Assembly: GCA_049317525.1 (NCBI GenBank) | Contig: JBMOIC010000010.1 | Span: 15,708-79,707 of the forward strand | Direction: 5' to 3' | Source of the DNA: UBA961 sp049317525 | GTDB taxonomy: Bacteria; Bacteroidota; Ignavibacteria; Kapaibacteriales; UBA961 | DNA length: 64,000 nucleotides | In this document: positions 1-10,400 of the stretch, piece after piece | Layout of the letters: every line of letters starts with the position of its first letter | How positions within the stretch are numbered: the first letter of the stretch is position 1 | The notes under the pieces: model-generated | The model's input: only the letters and a program-made list of their open reading frames with translations | What the model was told of the DNA's origin: nothing | Databases searched by the model: none | Position numbers and translations under genes: made by a program

Positions 1-241
1 CAGATTTCAATTTGCCAAATGAAGCTGTCATCCTTACTGTTTTTGTTTCAGTAACTGCATATGATAAAAAATAAGGTGGATTGGTTTGGCTTTTCAAACC
101 TTCCATTGTTCTTTTCATTTCAGACTTTAGTGCTTTCATGATAACTGTTTCTGAGGCAGACAAGTCTACAATACCACATAGAAAACAACAAATCAACATA
201 TAAAGCGATACTCTACAATACATATACGGTATTCCAATCAT
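1..241 (-). CDS. Partial TldD/PmbA-type metalloprotease, N-terminus only
   Basis: An open frame reads from the ATG at 241 off the left edge (about 80 codons). Residues 1-29 look like a signal peptide with a Cys-rich hydrophobic core. They are followed by MKALKSEMKRTMEGL, then PPYFLSYAVTET and ASFGKL. From memory this matches the N-terminal signature of TldD/PmbA-related peptidases (AM.DEL.RS...L, PY.i.Y, a.fG). The catalytic HExxH-like region lies outside the window. The ATG overlaps the stop codon of the upstream gene (TAATG), so the two are probably translationally coupled. An exported rather than cytosolic TldD relative is inferred. Family assignment is moderately sure. Confidence 0.6.
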   Translation of the reverse strand, partial: MIGIPYMYCRVSLYMLICCFLCGIVDLSASETVIMKALKSEMKRTMEGLKSQTNPPYFLSYAVTETKTVRMTASFGKLKS

Positions 242-957
242 TAAAATGTGCTATCAATATCTTTAACAGTAACCTGAATATCATTAGGAGCTTTTACAGT
301 TCCTTCTATAAGTTGAATTCGGGATTGGCTAGTTCCTATAGAAATTAATTTATCAAGAAGGGCTTTGATTCTTAATTGTCCAAAAGAAAGCTGCGTTTCG
401 GGCTGAACATTTTTTCCTTTCTTCTTAGAAGGTTTAGCTTTTTTTGCTTTTGTAATGTTTGAAACAGTAATACTGATATTAAGGCTTCGCATTTTTTTCA
501 ACATTTGAGTAATCTTTTCAAAAAATGGACTCTCAATTAAGTCTGCTTTATCATTAGCAAAAACATGATATTCACCAAGGTTTTCACCTGTTTTGATTAC
601 TCTTACTGTAAACGTTTTTTGTAATTCTTGATATGAAGTAACAGATGGAGTTGTAAAATTTATATCTGATTGCAAAATATCGCTACGATCAAAAAATGTT
701 GAATAGGTTTTTCCGGGTTTAAGGACAGATGTAAATTCACCAGTATTTTGTGATTTAGTTTTTCCTGCTGAGCTTTCACCATCTTTAAATTGAATATTAA
801 CACCCTGTAATGCATTTCCTGCTTCGTCTATTACTTTCCCTTTTAATAATATTGTTACATTTTGTGCATTCAAAGAATTCACTAAAACAATACTTAAACC
901 TAATACCGATAAGAACAATATATTTCTTCTTCCTAGGATTTTACTTACATTCATCAT
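241..957 (-). CDS. Exported protein with carboxypeptidase-regulatory/CNA-B-like domain
   Basis: Predicted 238-residue exported protein of unknown role. A basic, hydrophobic signal peptide ends near SLNAQ. It is followed by a beta-sandwich start (LKGKVIDEAGNALQGVNIQF) typical of carboxypeptidase-regulatory-like or CNA-B domains. The second half holds a Lys-rich patch (KAKKAKPSKKKGKN) and a helical stretch, RIKALLDKLISIG, that faintly recalls an OmpA-like domain. The tandem ATG at 957/954 is preferred over the ATG at 978 because GGAG lies at 967-970. The stop overlaps the start of the TldD-like gene by one base, which suggests joint function. I do not recognise a named family for the full length. 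Confidence 0.6.
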   Translation of the reverse strand: MMNVSKILGRRNILFLSVLGLSIVLVNSLNAQNVTILLKGKVIDEAGNALQGVNIQFKDGESSAGKTKSQNTGEFTSVLKPGKTYSTFFDRSDILQSDINFTTPSVTSYQELQKTFTVRVIKTGENLGEYHVFANDKADLIESPFFEKITQMLKKMRSLNISITVSNITKAKKAKPSKKKGKNVQPETQLSFGQLRIKALLDKLISIGTSQSRIQLIEGTVKAPNDIQVTVKDIDSTF

Positions 958-990
958 ATACAAAAACTCCAATCCCAATAATTATATAAT

Positions 991-1590
991 TTATTGTAAC
1001 AAAGATACGATTTCTATTTCTACAGTTTGTCCTTTGTCTTTTGCATACCAAAGATGAACAGCTTCATATATCTTTGATTTTTCTTGATTATCATGTTTTA
1101 AAGCATCAAATACTTCTTGCGCTTTTATTGGCCTTGGGCCCCAGGTAAAAAGCTCTTTACCATTACTATCTATTGAAATCAATTTGGGAATACCCATAGA
1201 ACCATTTGTTTTATATAATTCAAGTAGTTCTGGATAAAGATCTCTTGAACACATTCTCAAATCAATAATATCTGATCTATATTCTGCTAATGCTGCAATT
1301 ATTGGTAATGATTGCGAAGAATCTCCACACCAAGCCTCAGTGATGACAATCCATTTTTGTTCTATCATTAATCCAGATAAAACACTTTTAGCATTATCAG
1401 ACATCGTATACACTTTTTCTACTCTTTTACTTCTAGCCCAGTTTAATGTATAATAATGTTGCATTTCTTTTTCAGATGCTTCAATATTATGTTCAGAACG
1501 CATAATTAAGGCTTCAAATGTCGATTTATATTCTTGATAAGAAAAAGACTTTTCCCAATATTCATGTGCTGGTGATAATGTTATATTCAT
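991..1590 (-). CDS. Thioredoxin-like family protein, single-Cys motif
   Basis: A 199-residue protein with a thioredoxin fold in its second half. The active-site position reads EAWCGDSSQ (WCGDS), so the second Cys of a CxxC pair is replaced by Ser. A cis-proline follows in GIPKLI. There is no signal peptide, so it should be cytosolic. This matches a Bacteroidota thioredoxin-like family in which WCGD replaces WCxPC. A monothiol mechanism or non-redox role is possible, and the substrate is unknown. It sits 10 bases downstream of the GH57 gene in the same run. Confidence 0.75.
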   Translation of the reverse strand: MNITLSPAHEYWEKSFSYQEYKSTFEALIMRSEHNIEASEKEMQHYYTLNWARSKRVEKVYTMSDNAKSVLSGLMIEQKWIVITEAWCGDSSQSLPIIAALAEYRSDIIDLRMCSRDLYPELLELYKTNGSMGIPKLISIDSNGKELFTWGPRPIKAQEVFDALKHDNQEKSKIYEAVHLWYAKDKGQTVEIEIVSLLQ

Positions 1591-1600
1591 TGTTTAATCA

Positions 1601-3610
1601 TTATAAAGTTAGTGTTATATAATTGCCGGAACGGGGATATAATAAACTTGTTGTATTGTGTAGTGTTTTTAAGCGTATGCGAAATATTTGCAATGTATCT
1701 GGCAATGAAAAATAAATATGATGCATCCCACTACCACATAATTTTGGAATAAATCCATCAAATTGAAGATAATTATCTTTCCATATAGCTGTAAGAGTTT
1801 TATGCTGATCAGTAAGAATATATATCTCTATTGCTGCATTCTTACCAATACAATCAGTTGCATTAATATTGATTGTATATAATTGAGATTCAGGATGAAA
1901 ACAAATTTGAATAGAAGACAGAATTTCTGAAACAGAATGGATGGCAGATCCTGAATATTCTTTTTCGAAAAGGGTATGAATAATTTCTTTTGAAGACAAT
2001 TCAGCATCTGGAAAATCGATTTTGTCTGCAATTGGCTGCCTTACTTCATCTGGGATATGATGCCCAATTAAAAGATAAATTTGTTCAATATTCCACCTAA
2101 AAAGCTCATCAAATTCAGATTGATTTGCAGAAATATGATCATCTCCATACCACCAGAACCAATCAGAACCTTCAGAAATGAGAAGATGATTATATGCTTT
2201 TTGCCATTCCGGGCTTTTTTGATTTAAGGCACAACTAAATAATCTTTCTCTAGCTTTTGCAATCATTTCCCATGCAGCATTATCTTGAGGATGCCCAATC
2301 CAAATACTAAAATTACCATGTATCCACGATCCAGCTTTGATAGAAGATAATGGTTCTAAGAACTCAGAACCTTGAATACCCTCACTCATTGTAATAGTAT
2401 GTAATTCTGGATTGGAAATAAGACCATGAAACAATGAACGTAAAAATGGCAAACCATTATGCTGATAATATTCCCAACAATTTTCTCCATCTAAAATAAT
2501 CGGAACAACTGCATATTGCAATGATTGTTCGCCATAATGTTGAATAAGGTCTAATCGAATTTGTTTTAATCTGTTGATAAAATCGTCTGAAGCTTTTTGA
2601 GCTTCCCATGAAGAATATTCAAATCCTATTGCATCAGACAAAGCATGATCACGAAAAAAGCAGGTAAGATTTCCTATTTTTCTTGGAAAATACTTATCCA
2701 ATTGATGATGATGTCCAGGGGATTGAAACAGTATCTTTTCATCGGTTGCTATCCATTTTACATTATACTGTTCGAATACTGATAGTGATTCATTACTAAT
2801 CGAGCCCTCTGATGGCCACATTCCATTTGGCATAATAGATAATCGATCTTTGCAATATGCTAAAGCCCTTTCTATCTGCACTTGGGCATCTTTCATTGAT
2901 TGGGGTGCTAAATCAGGTAAATGTATATTGGGCAAATTCTCTAAAGCTGATTTAGAATCAATCAATAGTGGAATAATAGGATGATAAAATGGAGTTACTG
3001 ATAATTCTAATCTGTTTTCTTTAACAGCTTTCTGCATTAAAGGTATTATTAGACTAATGATATGTTTATGATAAGCTAATACTGCTAGTTTATCATCTTC
3101 TGAAAAATGAGTTTTTTCGAAAAATGACTGTAATTCTGAATTATTGGATTTATACAGTTCCCCAATCCATGTAAGATTATACCAGGTTTGTATGTCTAAC
3201 CAATCTTGCGAAGTAAATGATTCTACAGCTTCTTGTTGATTGTGAACTGCATAAGAATAAAGTTCATTATATCTAGCATATGGTGCAATCATAGTTGTAT
3301 AATTACACAAAAAAAAGAGACGAAGAATTTCTGTTTTCTGGAATCTACTTAAATCATATGCATTAATAAGAGTTAATTCTTGGATTAAATCCGTAATTCC
3401 ATATCGGATATATTCATCCAATTGAACTAATAATGAAGGAACAATATTAATTGTTTGTTTTAAAGAAGGAAATTGTTCGGCTAAAGCAGGTAAATCCCAA
3501 TAATCTTTTGCGGCATGTAATCGTACCCATGGGAGAATAAAATGATTGCCTTTTCTATAATATGGTTGATGCTGATGCCAAAGCAAAGCAATCCTTAAAG
3601 GCAGAATCAT
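1601..3610 (-). CDS. Glycoside hydrolase family 57 protein (alpha-amylase-like)
   Basis: A 669-residue GH57 enzyme, predicted to act on alpha-glucans such as glycogen or maltodextrin in the cytosol, since no signal peptide is seen. The N-terminus carries the family motif WHQHQP (residues 11-16). The presumed catalytic nucleophile is Glu268 in GMWPSEG, and the presumed general acid Asp374 lies in ILDGENCWEYY. A helical region follows, then a beta-rich C-terminal domain from about residue 550. The start ATG at 3610 is 5 bases after the TerC stop, so the two are co-transcribed. No glycogen synthesis genes lie in the window. Hydrolase versus glucanotransferase activity cannot be told from sequence alone. 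Confidence 0.88.
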   Translation of the reverse strand: MILPLRIALLWHQHQPYYRKGNHFILPWVRLHAAKDYWDLPALAEQFPSLKQTINIVPSLLVQLDEYIRYGITDLIQELTLINAYDLSRFQKTEILRLFFLCNYTTMIAPYARYNELYSYAVHNQQEAVESFTSQDWLDIQTWYNLTWIGELYKSNNSELQSFFEKTHFSEDDKLAVLAYHKHIISLIIPLMQKAVKENRLELSVTPFYHPIIPLLIDSKSALENLPNIHLPDLAPQSMKDAQVQIERALAYCKDRLSIMPNGMWPSEGSISNESLSVFEQYNVKWIATDEKILFQSPGHHHQLDKYFPRKIGNLTCFFRDHALSDAIGFEYSSWEAQKASDDFINRLKQIRLDLIQHYGEQSLQYAVVPIILDGENCWEYYQHNGLPFLRSLFHGLISNPELHTITMSEGIQGSEFLEPLSSIKAGSWIHGNFSIWIGHPQDNAAWEMIAKARERLFSCALNQKSPEWQKAYNHLLISEGSDWFWWYGDDHISANQSEFDELFRWNIEQIYLLIGHHIPDEVRQPIADKIDFPDAELSSKEIIHTLFEKEYSGSAIHSVSEILSSIQICFHPESQLYTININATDCIGKNAAIEIYILTDQHKTLTAIWKDNYLQFDGFIPKLCGSGMHHIYFSLPDTLQIFRIRLKTLHNTTSLLYPRSGNYITLTL

Positions 3611-3615
3611 AAAAT

Positions 3616-4545
3616 TTACACTTCCTGTTCTTTAGATTTTGGGAAAAGTAATGATAATACAACAGAAAAGATAAGAATACTTAATACAACTAATAATGCC
3701 CAATGAATTGGAATAGTATACATACCACTAATAAGCATTTTGACGCCAATAAAGCTTAATATGAAAGCAAGGCCATAATTTAGATAATGGAATAATCCTA
3801 CAACTCCAGCCAAAGCAAAATACAATGACCTTAAACCAAGAATAGCAAAGATATTTGAAGTATATACGATAAATGGGTCTGGAGAGACAGCTAATACAGC
3901 TGGTATCGAATCTAAAGCAAAAATTAAATCAGTTGTTTCAACTAAAATCAACACCATAAATAATGGAGTTGCAAAGCTATGTCCCATCCTTCTTAAGAAA
4001 AATTTATCTTCATGATAATATTTAGATACACCAATATATTTTCTTACAAATTTCAATGCAATATTATTTTCTGGATTATATTCTGCATTCTCATCGGTAA
4101 AAAAGAGTTTAAACCCGGTATATACTAAAAATGCACCCAATATGTAAATTATAAAATGAAACTTTGCAATAATGGATACGCCAGCAATAATAAATATTGC
4201 CCTCATTGCTAAAGCACCTAATACACCCCAAAACAGTACTTTGTGTTGATATTTTTGAGGTACCCGAAAGTAATTAAAAATCGTTAAGAAAATAAAGAGA
4301 TTATCAACACTTAATGATTTTTCTATGATGTATGCTGTAGCAAATTCCGTAGCAGCAATAGGCGATTTGAAATAAGCAATACCTATTGCAAATAATGCAG
4401 ACAAAGATATCCACAAAGCACTCCAGCCCAAGGCTTCTTTAACAGAAATTGCATGTGCTCTTTTGTGAAAGATACCAATATCAATTGCCAGCATCAAAAG
4501 AATAAATATGTGAAAACTTATCCACAAGAATGTATCATTTACCAT
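3616..4545 (-). CDS. TerC/Alx family integral membrane protein
   Basis: A 309-residue polytopic inner-membrane protein of the TerC family, with about eight or nine hydrophobic segments. The family signatures are visible: ATAYIIEKSLSVDNLFIF near residues 90-107 and ETTDLIFALDSIPA near 203-216, with the acidic residues in membrane segments thought to bind metal. Members such as Alx and MeeF/MeeY are linked to manganese export and metal loading of exported proteins. The upstream gap of 65 bases shows no yybP-ykoY-like leader. It stands between the aminotransferase and GH57 genes in one orientation. Confidence 0.9.
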   Translation of the reverse strand: MVNDTFLWISFHIFILLMLAIDIGIFHKRAHAISVKEALGWSALWISLSALFAIGIAYFKSPIAATEFATAYIIEKSLSVDNLFIFLTIFNYFRVPQKYQHKVLFWGVLGALAMRAIFIIAGVSIIAKFHFIIYILGAFLVYTGFKLFFTDENAEYNPENNIALKFVRKYIGVSKYYHEDKFFLRRMGHSFATPLFMVLILVETTDLIFALDSIPAVLAVSPDPFIVYTSNIFAILGLRSLYFALAGVVGLFHYLNYGLAFILSFIGVKMLISGMYTIPIHWALLVVLSILIFSVVLSLLFPKSKEQEV

Positions 4546-4610
4546 ATAGGAAGTCTGCTAAATCGGAATACACAGCAATAATTGCAGTGTTGTAGTGAGT
4601 TAAAAATATA

Positions 4611-5906
4611 TTACTTGGTAAGGCCACTGACCTTTCCATCCAAAATATTAAGTAATGCTTGTGCAAAATAATCAATTTCAGACTCTGCAATGTAAATATT
4701 GGGAGTAATTCTTAAACCATCAATATTTGCATATTTTAATGGCGTAGAAATGATGCGGTGAGTATTCATTAAATATTCACCTATTTTCTCGTGATTAAAG
4801 CCTTTAAACATTACTACTATGATGCCACACCATTGCTGATCATCATCTATATTAACTGAAAAAGATACTCTTTTATCTTGCTTAATCTTATCAATCCATC
4901 GTTTATTCAAGGCTCTTAATCTTTCTGCTTTTCTTTCTACAGTTATTCTTTCATTGAATGCCAAAGCATCGCTAATTGCATTGTGTAAAGCTGATTGATG
5001 CGTTCCAATTTCTTCGAATTTCTTTATAGAATCATCCATTTCTGTAGGTGCAGCCATCAGAGGCCATATGGAAGATATTTTCTCTTTTTTCACATATAAC
5101 ATGCCTGTACCAATTGGTGCATAAAGCCATTTGTGAAGCGAAGTTGCAAAATAATCACATTGTAAATCTTGTTGTTTGAAAGGTATATGAGCAAATGAAT
5201 GAGCGCCATCTACAATAGATTCAATAGAATATTTTTTTGCCATTTCGCAAATTGCTTTTATAGGCATTATTTGCCCTGTGCAAAATGGAATATGGGAAAC
5301 ATGAATCACTTTCGTTTTTTTTGTAATTGCTTTTTCTAAAGCATGTACAGCATCCATGGGATCTAATAAAGGCATAGGAATTTCAATTTTTTTCAAGACA
5401 ATATTATCTCTTCTTACCCTTTGCTCCCAAGCAGTAATCATCCTAGGATAATCATAGATGGTGGTTAATACTTCATCACCAGCCGATAAACTCATTCCTA
5501 ATTGAATATTTTGTAAACTTTCACTGGCATTTCTGGTAATAGCAATTTCTGATACTTGTGTACCAAACATATCTGCTAAACCTTCTCGCACCCTTTCTAC
5601 ACCTGGTTCTAATTGTTGCCAAAGATTTCTTGCTGGGGCTAAATTTGCATAATCAATAGCCTTATGAAGAGAATCAATAACAGATTTTGGGCTAGGACTA
5701 ACACCACCATTATTAAGGTTAATCATGGTTCTATCCATAGAATATTCAGTTCTAATTGCTTGCCAAAAATCGGCATTATAATCAGGTTGAATAAGCTCTA
5801 TTGGATTAGGATATGCATGTACATTGTGAAATGTAGTAAATGGTAAAATCGCTAAGGCACCGGCTGATTTTAACAATGTTCTTCTGGAATTTATTGTGTT
5901 TTTCAT
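4611..5906 (-). CDS. Tat-exported class V aminotransferase-fold PLP enzyme
   Basis: A 431-residue PLP-dependent enzyme of aminotransferase class V (isopenicillin-N epimerase/cysteine desulfurase-like). The N-terminus SRRTLLKSAG followed by a hydrophobic stretch and FHNVHA is a twin-arginine signal, so the folded, cofactor-loaded enzyme should be exported. The PLP Lys is expected in ATSLHKWLYAPIGTG (about residues 255-269), with a preceding Asp in VDGAHSFAH. Substrate is unknown; an epimerase, desulfurase-like or aminotransferase reaction would all fit. It is divergent from the LD-carboxypeptidase gene across a 277-base control region. Both neighbours are Tat substrates. Confidence 0.85.
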   Translation of the reverse strand: MKNTINSRRTLLKSAGALAILPFTTFHNVHAYPNPIELIQPDYNADFWQAIRTEYSMDRTMINLNNGGVSPSPKSVIDSLHKAIDYANLAPARNLWQQLEPGVERVREGLADMFGTQVSEIAITRNASESLQNIQLGMSLSAGDEVLTTIYDYPRMITAWEQRVRRDNIVLKKIEIPMPLLDPMDAVHALEKAITKKTKVIHVSHIPFCTGQIMPIKAICEMAKKYSIESIVDGAHSFAHIPFKQQDLQCDYFATSLHKWLYAPIGTGMLYVKKEKISSIWPLMAAPTEMDDSIKKFEEIGTHQSALHNAISDALAFNERITVERKAERLRALNKRWIDKIKQDKRVSFSVNIDDDQQWCGIIVVMFKGFNHEKIGEYLMNTHRIISTPLKYANIDGLRITPNIYIAESEIDYFAQALLNILDGKVSGLTK

Positions 5907-6077
5907 TGATGTGAGAATAGAATACAGTTCAATACACTATACAATTTCATATAAATACACGTTTTCAATTGAACAAGTTAGCTATATAGATTTGATTCTT
6001 TGGCAAAGTATTTACACACATAGCTAATTTCTTTAAATTCTACCATATTATGATAGTATTAGATAGAATTCATTTAG

Positions 6078-6099
6078 TATTTTTGTATCCGTTGGATAC
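6078..6099 (+). promoter_or_regulatory. Putative promoter element with overlapping inverted repeat
   Basis: TATTTTTG at 6078-6085 fits the Bacteroidota -7 element TAnnTTTG. It is joined to a perfect inverted repeat GTATCC-GTT-GGATAC at 6085-6099, which would cover the expected transcription start. No TTG-type -33 element is seen at the usual spacing. It would serve the LD-carboxypeptidase gene about 85 bases downstream. The repeat could be an operator or a 5'-end hairpin. The rest of the 5907-6183 gap shows nothing definite. Confidence 0.35.
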
Positions 6100-6183
6100 C
6101 GACGGCATGAATTTTGCGATTAGTACTAATTATTGTATTCTTTATGTTGTTTCTCGGTTTTTCACATTTTGAAGTTGATACGA

Positions 6184-7326
6184 ATGAAAAGAAGAAATTT
6201 TCTTGGAGCATGTGGCATTGGGCTAGGAGCCGGCATTATTAACTCTGCTAATTCATTAGCAAAGGCTGATAATAAGGTAGAATCTTTCCCTAAGTTTTCT
6301 GCTGAAGCCGTTCTTGCTTCAGAGGAATTGCATGCAAAAGGTTTCAGCGCTTCATTATTACCACCTGCCTTAAAAAAGGGATCAACAATAGGCATCACAG
6401 CACCAGCAAGCGGAGTTGATAATGGAGAACTCCAAGAAGGCATTTCACTGTTAAAAGCTAATGGTTTTAATATAGTAATAGGTAATACTATTACACGAAA
6501 ATATGGCTATTTATCTGCACCAGATGCAGAACGTGCATCTGAGTTCATGGAGTTTATCGAAAGAAAGGATATTGATTGTATTTTATGTGCTAGAGGTGGA
6601 TACGGAGTAATGCGCATTCTACCCATGCTAGATTTTTCAATGATACAACAAAATCCAAAAATTATTATTGGTTATAGCGATATCACTGCATTATTAGTTG
6701 CTATAAATAGATTGAGTAATCTTGTCACATTTCATGGGCCTGTAGCGTCCTCTACTTTTGATCCATTTACTGTTGATTATTTTAATAAAACATTATGCTC
6801 AAATCAATTAATTCAACAAGATGCAATTTCTAAAGATAATGTAGCTAGTTCTTTTGCGCCGATTACATATTCTGACAGTAAAATAATTACAATAAATTCT
6901 GGAGTTGCCCGGGGTACTTTAACAGGTGGTAATTTATCGATGATAGTTAGTACTTTAGGTACACCTTATGAAATTGATACTAAAAATGCATTATTGTTTT
7001 TAGAAGATATTGCAGAGGAACCATATAAAATAGATAGAATGTTAACACAATTATGGCTTGCTGGCAAATTGCAACAATGTACAGGTATCGTTTTAGGACA
7101 ATTCAAAAATTGTGAAGCTCAAAGAATCACAGGATTTGAAGTATCATTCTCACTTATACAAGTTCTTGAATCAAGAATTAAATCTTTGGGCATCCCTGCT
7201 GTGTATGGTTTACCTATTGGGCATGTTAAAAGTAAGATGACATTACCATTAGGAGTTAATGCAGAGCTTAATTCTGTTGATAAAACATTTACAATTTTGG
7301 AAAGACCCGTAATGCTTGCTTCTTAA
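6184..7326 (+). CDS. Tat-exported LD-carboxypeptidase (peptidase S66)
   Basis: A 380-residue S66 family serine peptidase, expected to remove the terminal D-amino acid from peptidoglycan tetrapeptides. Start chosen at the ATG at 6184, since MKRRNFLGACGIGLGAG is a twin-arginine signal; the ATG at 6133 would add 17 atypical residues. Family landmarks: APASG, ARGGYGVMRIL, the nucleophile Ser in GYSDITALL (about residue 165), a Glu in FLEDIAEEPYKIDRML and the His in GLPIGHVKSK. The well-studied E. coli LdcA is cytosolic, so Tat export points to a periplasmic role. It is divergent from another Tat-exported enzyme. Confidence 0.9.
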   Translation: MKRRNFLGACGIGLGAGIINSANSLAKADNKVESFPKFSAEAVLASEELHAKGFSASLLPPALKKGSTIGITAPASGVDNGELQEGISLLKANGFNIVIGNTITRKYGYLSAPDAERASEFMEFIERKDIDCILCARGGYGVMRILPMLDFSMIQQNPKIIIGYSDITALLVAINRLSNLVTFHGPVASSTFDPFTVDYFNKTLCSNQLIQQDAISKDNVASSFAPITYSDSKIITINSGVARGTLTGGNLSMIVSTLGTPYEIDTKNALLFLEDIAEEPYKIDRMLTQLWLAGKLQQCTGIVLGQFKNCEAQRITGFEVSFSLIQVLESRIKSLGIPAVYGLPIGHVKSKMTLPLGVNAELNSVDKTFTILERPVMLAS

Positions 7327-7479
7327 TGAATATTTTGTGACTTATATCATTAGAATGTGTCATTACATTGAAGATTTTTGCATGATAAATCTACTTTTTT
7401 TTGTTCTAAAACATTAATTTGTTTAGGGCATTTTACTTTGATAATAAATACTATGTGTTATACCAATCGGGAGAATCAT

Positions 7480-10400
7480 ATGATTCGCAGATTAGGATTC
7501 TTTACAATGTTTTTGTTTTTGTTAATAACTGCTTGTTCAGTTCAAACAAAAGCACAAGTTCGATTCAATATTTTTGCACCTGAAACAAAAGCTTATCCTC
7601 AGATAAGAACTTTTTTTCAAACATTAGATAAAGATGATGCTCCATTGGCTGGATTAGATTCTAATGATTTTGATGTATTTGAAAATGGAATTAGAATTCC
7701 AAATTCAGCGCTAATAAAGCGTTGTTCATCTATTGTTGATGGCCCTGCTTTAAGTGTAGTATTGGTTATTGATAAAAGTGGATCGATGTCTGAACAAGTT
7801 GGCCAAACCCCAGATGATACAAGATTCAAATTTGTTAAGATTGCTTCTAAATTATTTGTTCAGCAATTGAATTTTATTGATCCAACTGCAGTAGCCATTG
7901 TTTCTTTCGATGGCCAATCTTACTTAGAACAAGATTGGACAAATAATCGCAATCAATTGCTTGCTGCTATTGATAAAATAGAATTAGGAACTGCAACTGC
8001 TTATGATCCCCCGCTACTACACAAACAATGGGGCGCAATTAAGCTTTTAAGTGAAAGGCCTACAGAACCAGTAAAAAGAGTCATTATCTTTTTAACCGAT
8101 GGAGAGCCTAATAGAAAGCCAACTGTAGATTCTATTCGTAAAGGATTACAAGATAATGGCATCGTTTTTTATGCTATTACAGCATTTACCGGTATGAATG
8201 CAGATTTAGCAAGATTTGCAAGTGAAACCGGCGGAGAATCTTTCGAAGCAAATTCTCGTGATGCTGCAGCCCAATTACAAGAAATTTATGCTAAGATTGC
8301 TACTAAATTGCAAGCAAAAGAAGTATGCTATCTTCAGTGGAAATCTCCAATGGGTTGTGATGATTCTAGTAGAAAAAGAAAAATTGATATAACGCTAAAA
8401 AAAGGATATAATATCACCAAATCCTCTGAATATTTAGCCCCAGCTAGTAGTATTCTAAGATTTGACGTAAGCCCACCAATTTTGTCATTTGGAAATCCTC
8501 TTCCAAATACTCCAATAACAAGCTCTGTAACCGTTACAGCTAAAACTGGACAAGTTACTTTAACTAAAGGCAAAGTTACATCTCCAGCAGGTGCTACATT
8601 TAAATTAACTGATTGGGACGGATCTACTCCAATTACGATAGATTCTGGAAAAAGCAGGGTTTTTGCTGTAGAATTTACTCAAGGTAATGTATTAGATTTT
8701 AGACAAGGCACTCTGGAATTAACTGGAACACCATGTAGCCCACCAATTCTTCCTTTGGTAGGAGGAACAGCTAGTGTAATTCTTGTAGACCCAATATCTT
8801 CCGAAGTAAGATCTACATGTAATGATTTAACTATCTTATGGGCAGGTGTTGATTCTGCGCAAGAAGTTATTATTCAATACAGTTCTGATGATGGAGCAAC
8901 ATGGAATCTTCTTGCAAATAATGCAACAGGATTGAAATATATATGGTCAGCAGATGAGTTGAAAAAACTAGATACAAAAGGAAAATTCCGTATAAAAGTT
9001 GGTTTGCCAAGTGCAAAAACATATGTATGGGCTAAACAAATTGGCGGTACATTATCAGATTCATCTGTAAGTATATCTCTTTCATCAGATGGATTAAATG
9101 CTTTTGTAGGAGGTTCTTTTGTTGGTGTAGGTACTTTCGATACAAATCAGATGTCTAGTGCAGGTGGTTCTCGAGATGGCTTTTATGCTCAAATTGATGT
9201 TTCTGGCAATGTTGTTTATGTAAAAGGCATTGGTGGAACTTCCGAAGATCAAATCACTGGAATTGCAGCTGGGCCTGGTAAAGTTGCATATACAACTGGA
9301 TGGTATATTGGTGATGCAACTTTTGGAAATCAACCAGGTTTGCAAGGCGCAATATCCAAAACAAAGGCAAGTGATAAATCCAAACGTAATTTCTTTATGG
9401 CCAGAATAGAATCAAATGGCAATATGGTTATGGTTCAGGATTTAGGCCCAAGAGCAAATACTGCAGGAGAAGCATTTGGTGAACAAATTGCATATGATCC
9501 ATCCGATAAGCATGTATATGCTCAAGGTATGTTCAAAGGAACTTTAGAAACTACAATTGCTGGAGTTCCAGTAAGAATTCAGAATAGAACTACTTTATGG
9601 CAACCATTTACAGCAATTTTTGATGAAGCAGGTAATTGGCTAGATTTACAACCATCTAAAGTAGTTGGCAAACCGTATACTAAAAATACAGCTACAGACA
9701 AAGATGGCTGTATTTATGAAACAGGTTCTTTTAATGGAACAATCGTTAAAGATCCAGGTAATAAGCTATTAACATCAGCTGGATTATCTGATGGGTTTGT
9801 TACAAAATTCTGTGGATTACCTCCAAGTTCATCTGCAAGTCAAGTAAGTTTCCCATTGGCAAAAGCTAAATTGTATTCGGTAGATCCAAATCTACGTTTC
9901 AATATGGGTACTACTGCTGTTGGACAACCTAAAGAACAAACATTAAATACTGGTATTTGTAATGGTGGAAACCTAGATACATTTATTGATAGTGTTGGTG
10001 TGGATAATCCTCAGTTTAGTCTAAAAACAGTGCTTAATGGACGACTCTTCCCAGCTGTTAACTGCGATACTGTTCCTATAGAAGTATTATTCGATCCAAC
10101 TTCTCCAGGTGAACATTGCGCTAAAGTTACTTTTTATGCATCTTGCTCTCCTATAGTATCTATGACAATTTGCGGAATTGGTGTTGAGCCTTGTACATAT
10201 ACATATACTTCAGACACAGTGTTTGCGAATACTTTGGTAAACGCTAAGTCTCCCATGAAAATTAAAACAGCACTTTGTAATAAAAGTGGGATAATTATTG
10301 ATGGTAAATTAAAATTAGCGGGTACAAATCCTGGAGATTATAAAATTGTAAGTGTCAATCCTGGATATGGCACAGCTTTGCCTTCAAGTGGTGATACTAC

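Noticed and set aside
4546..4610. Manganese (yybP-ykoY) riboswitch before the TerC gene
   Set aside because: The gap is only 65 bases and shows no matching paired structure or conserved loops.
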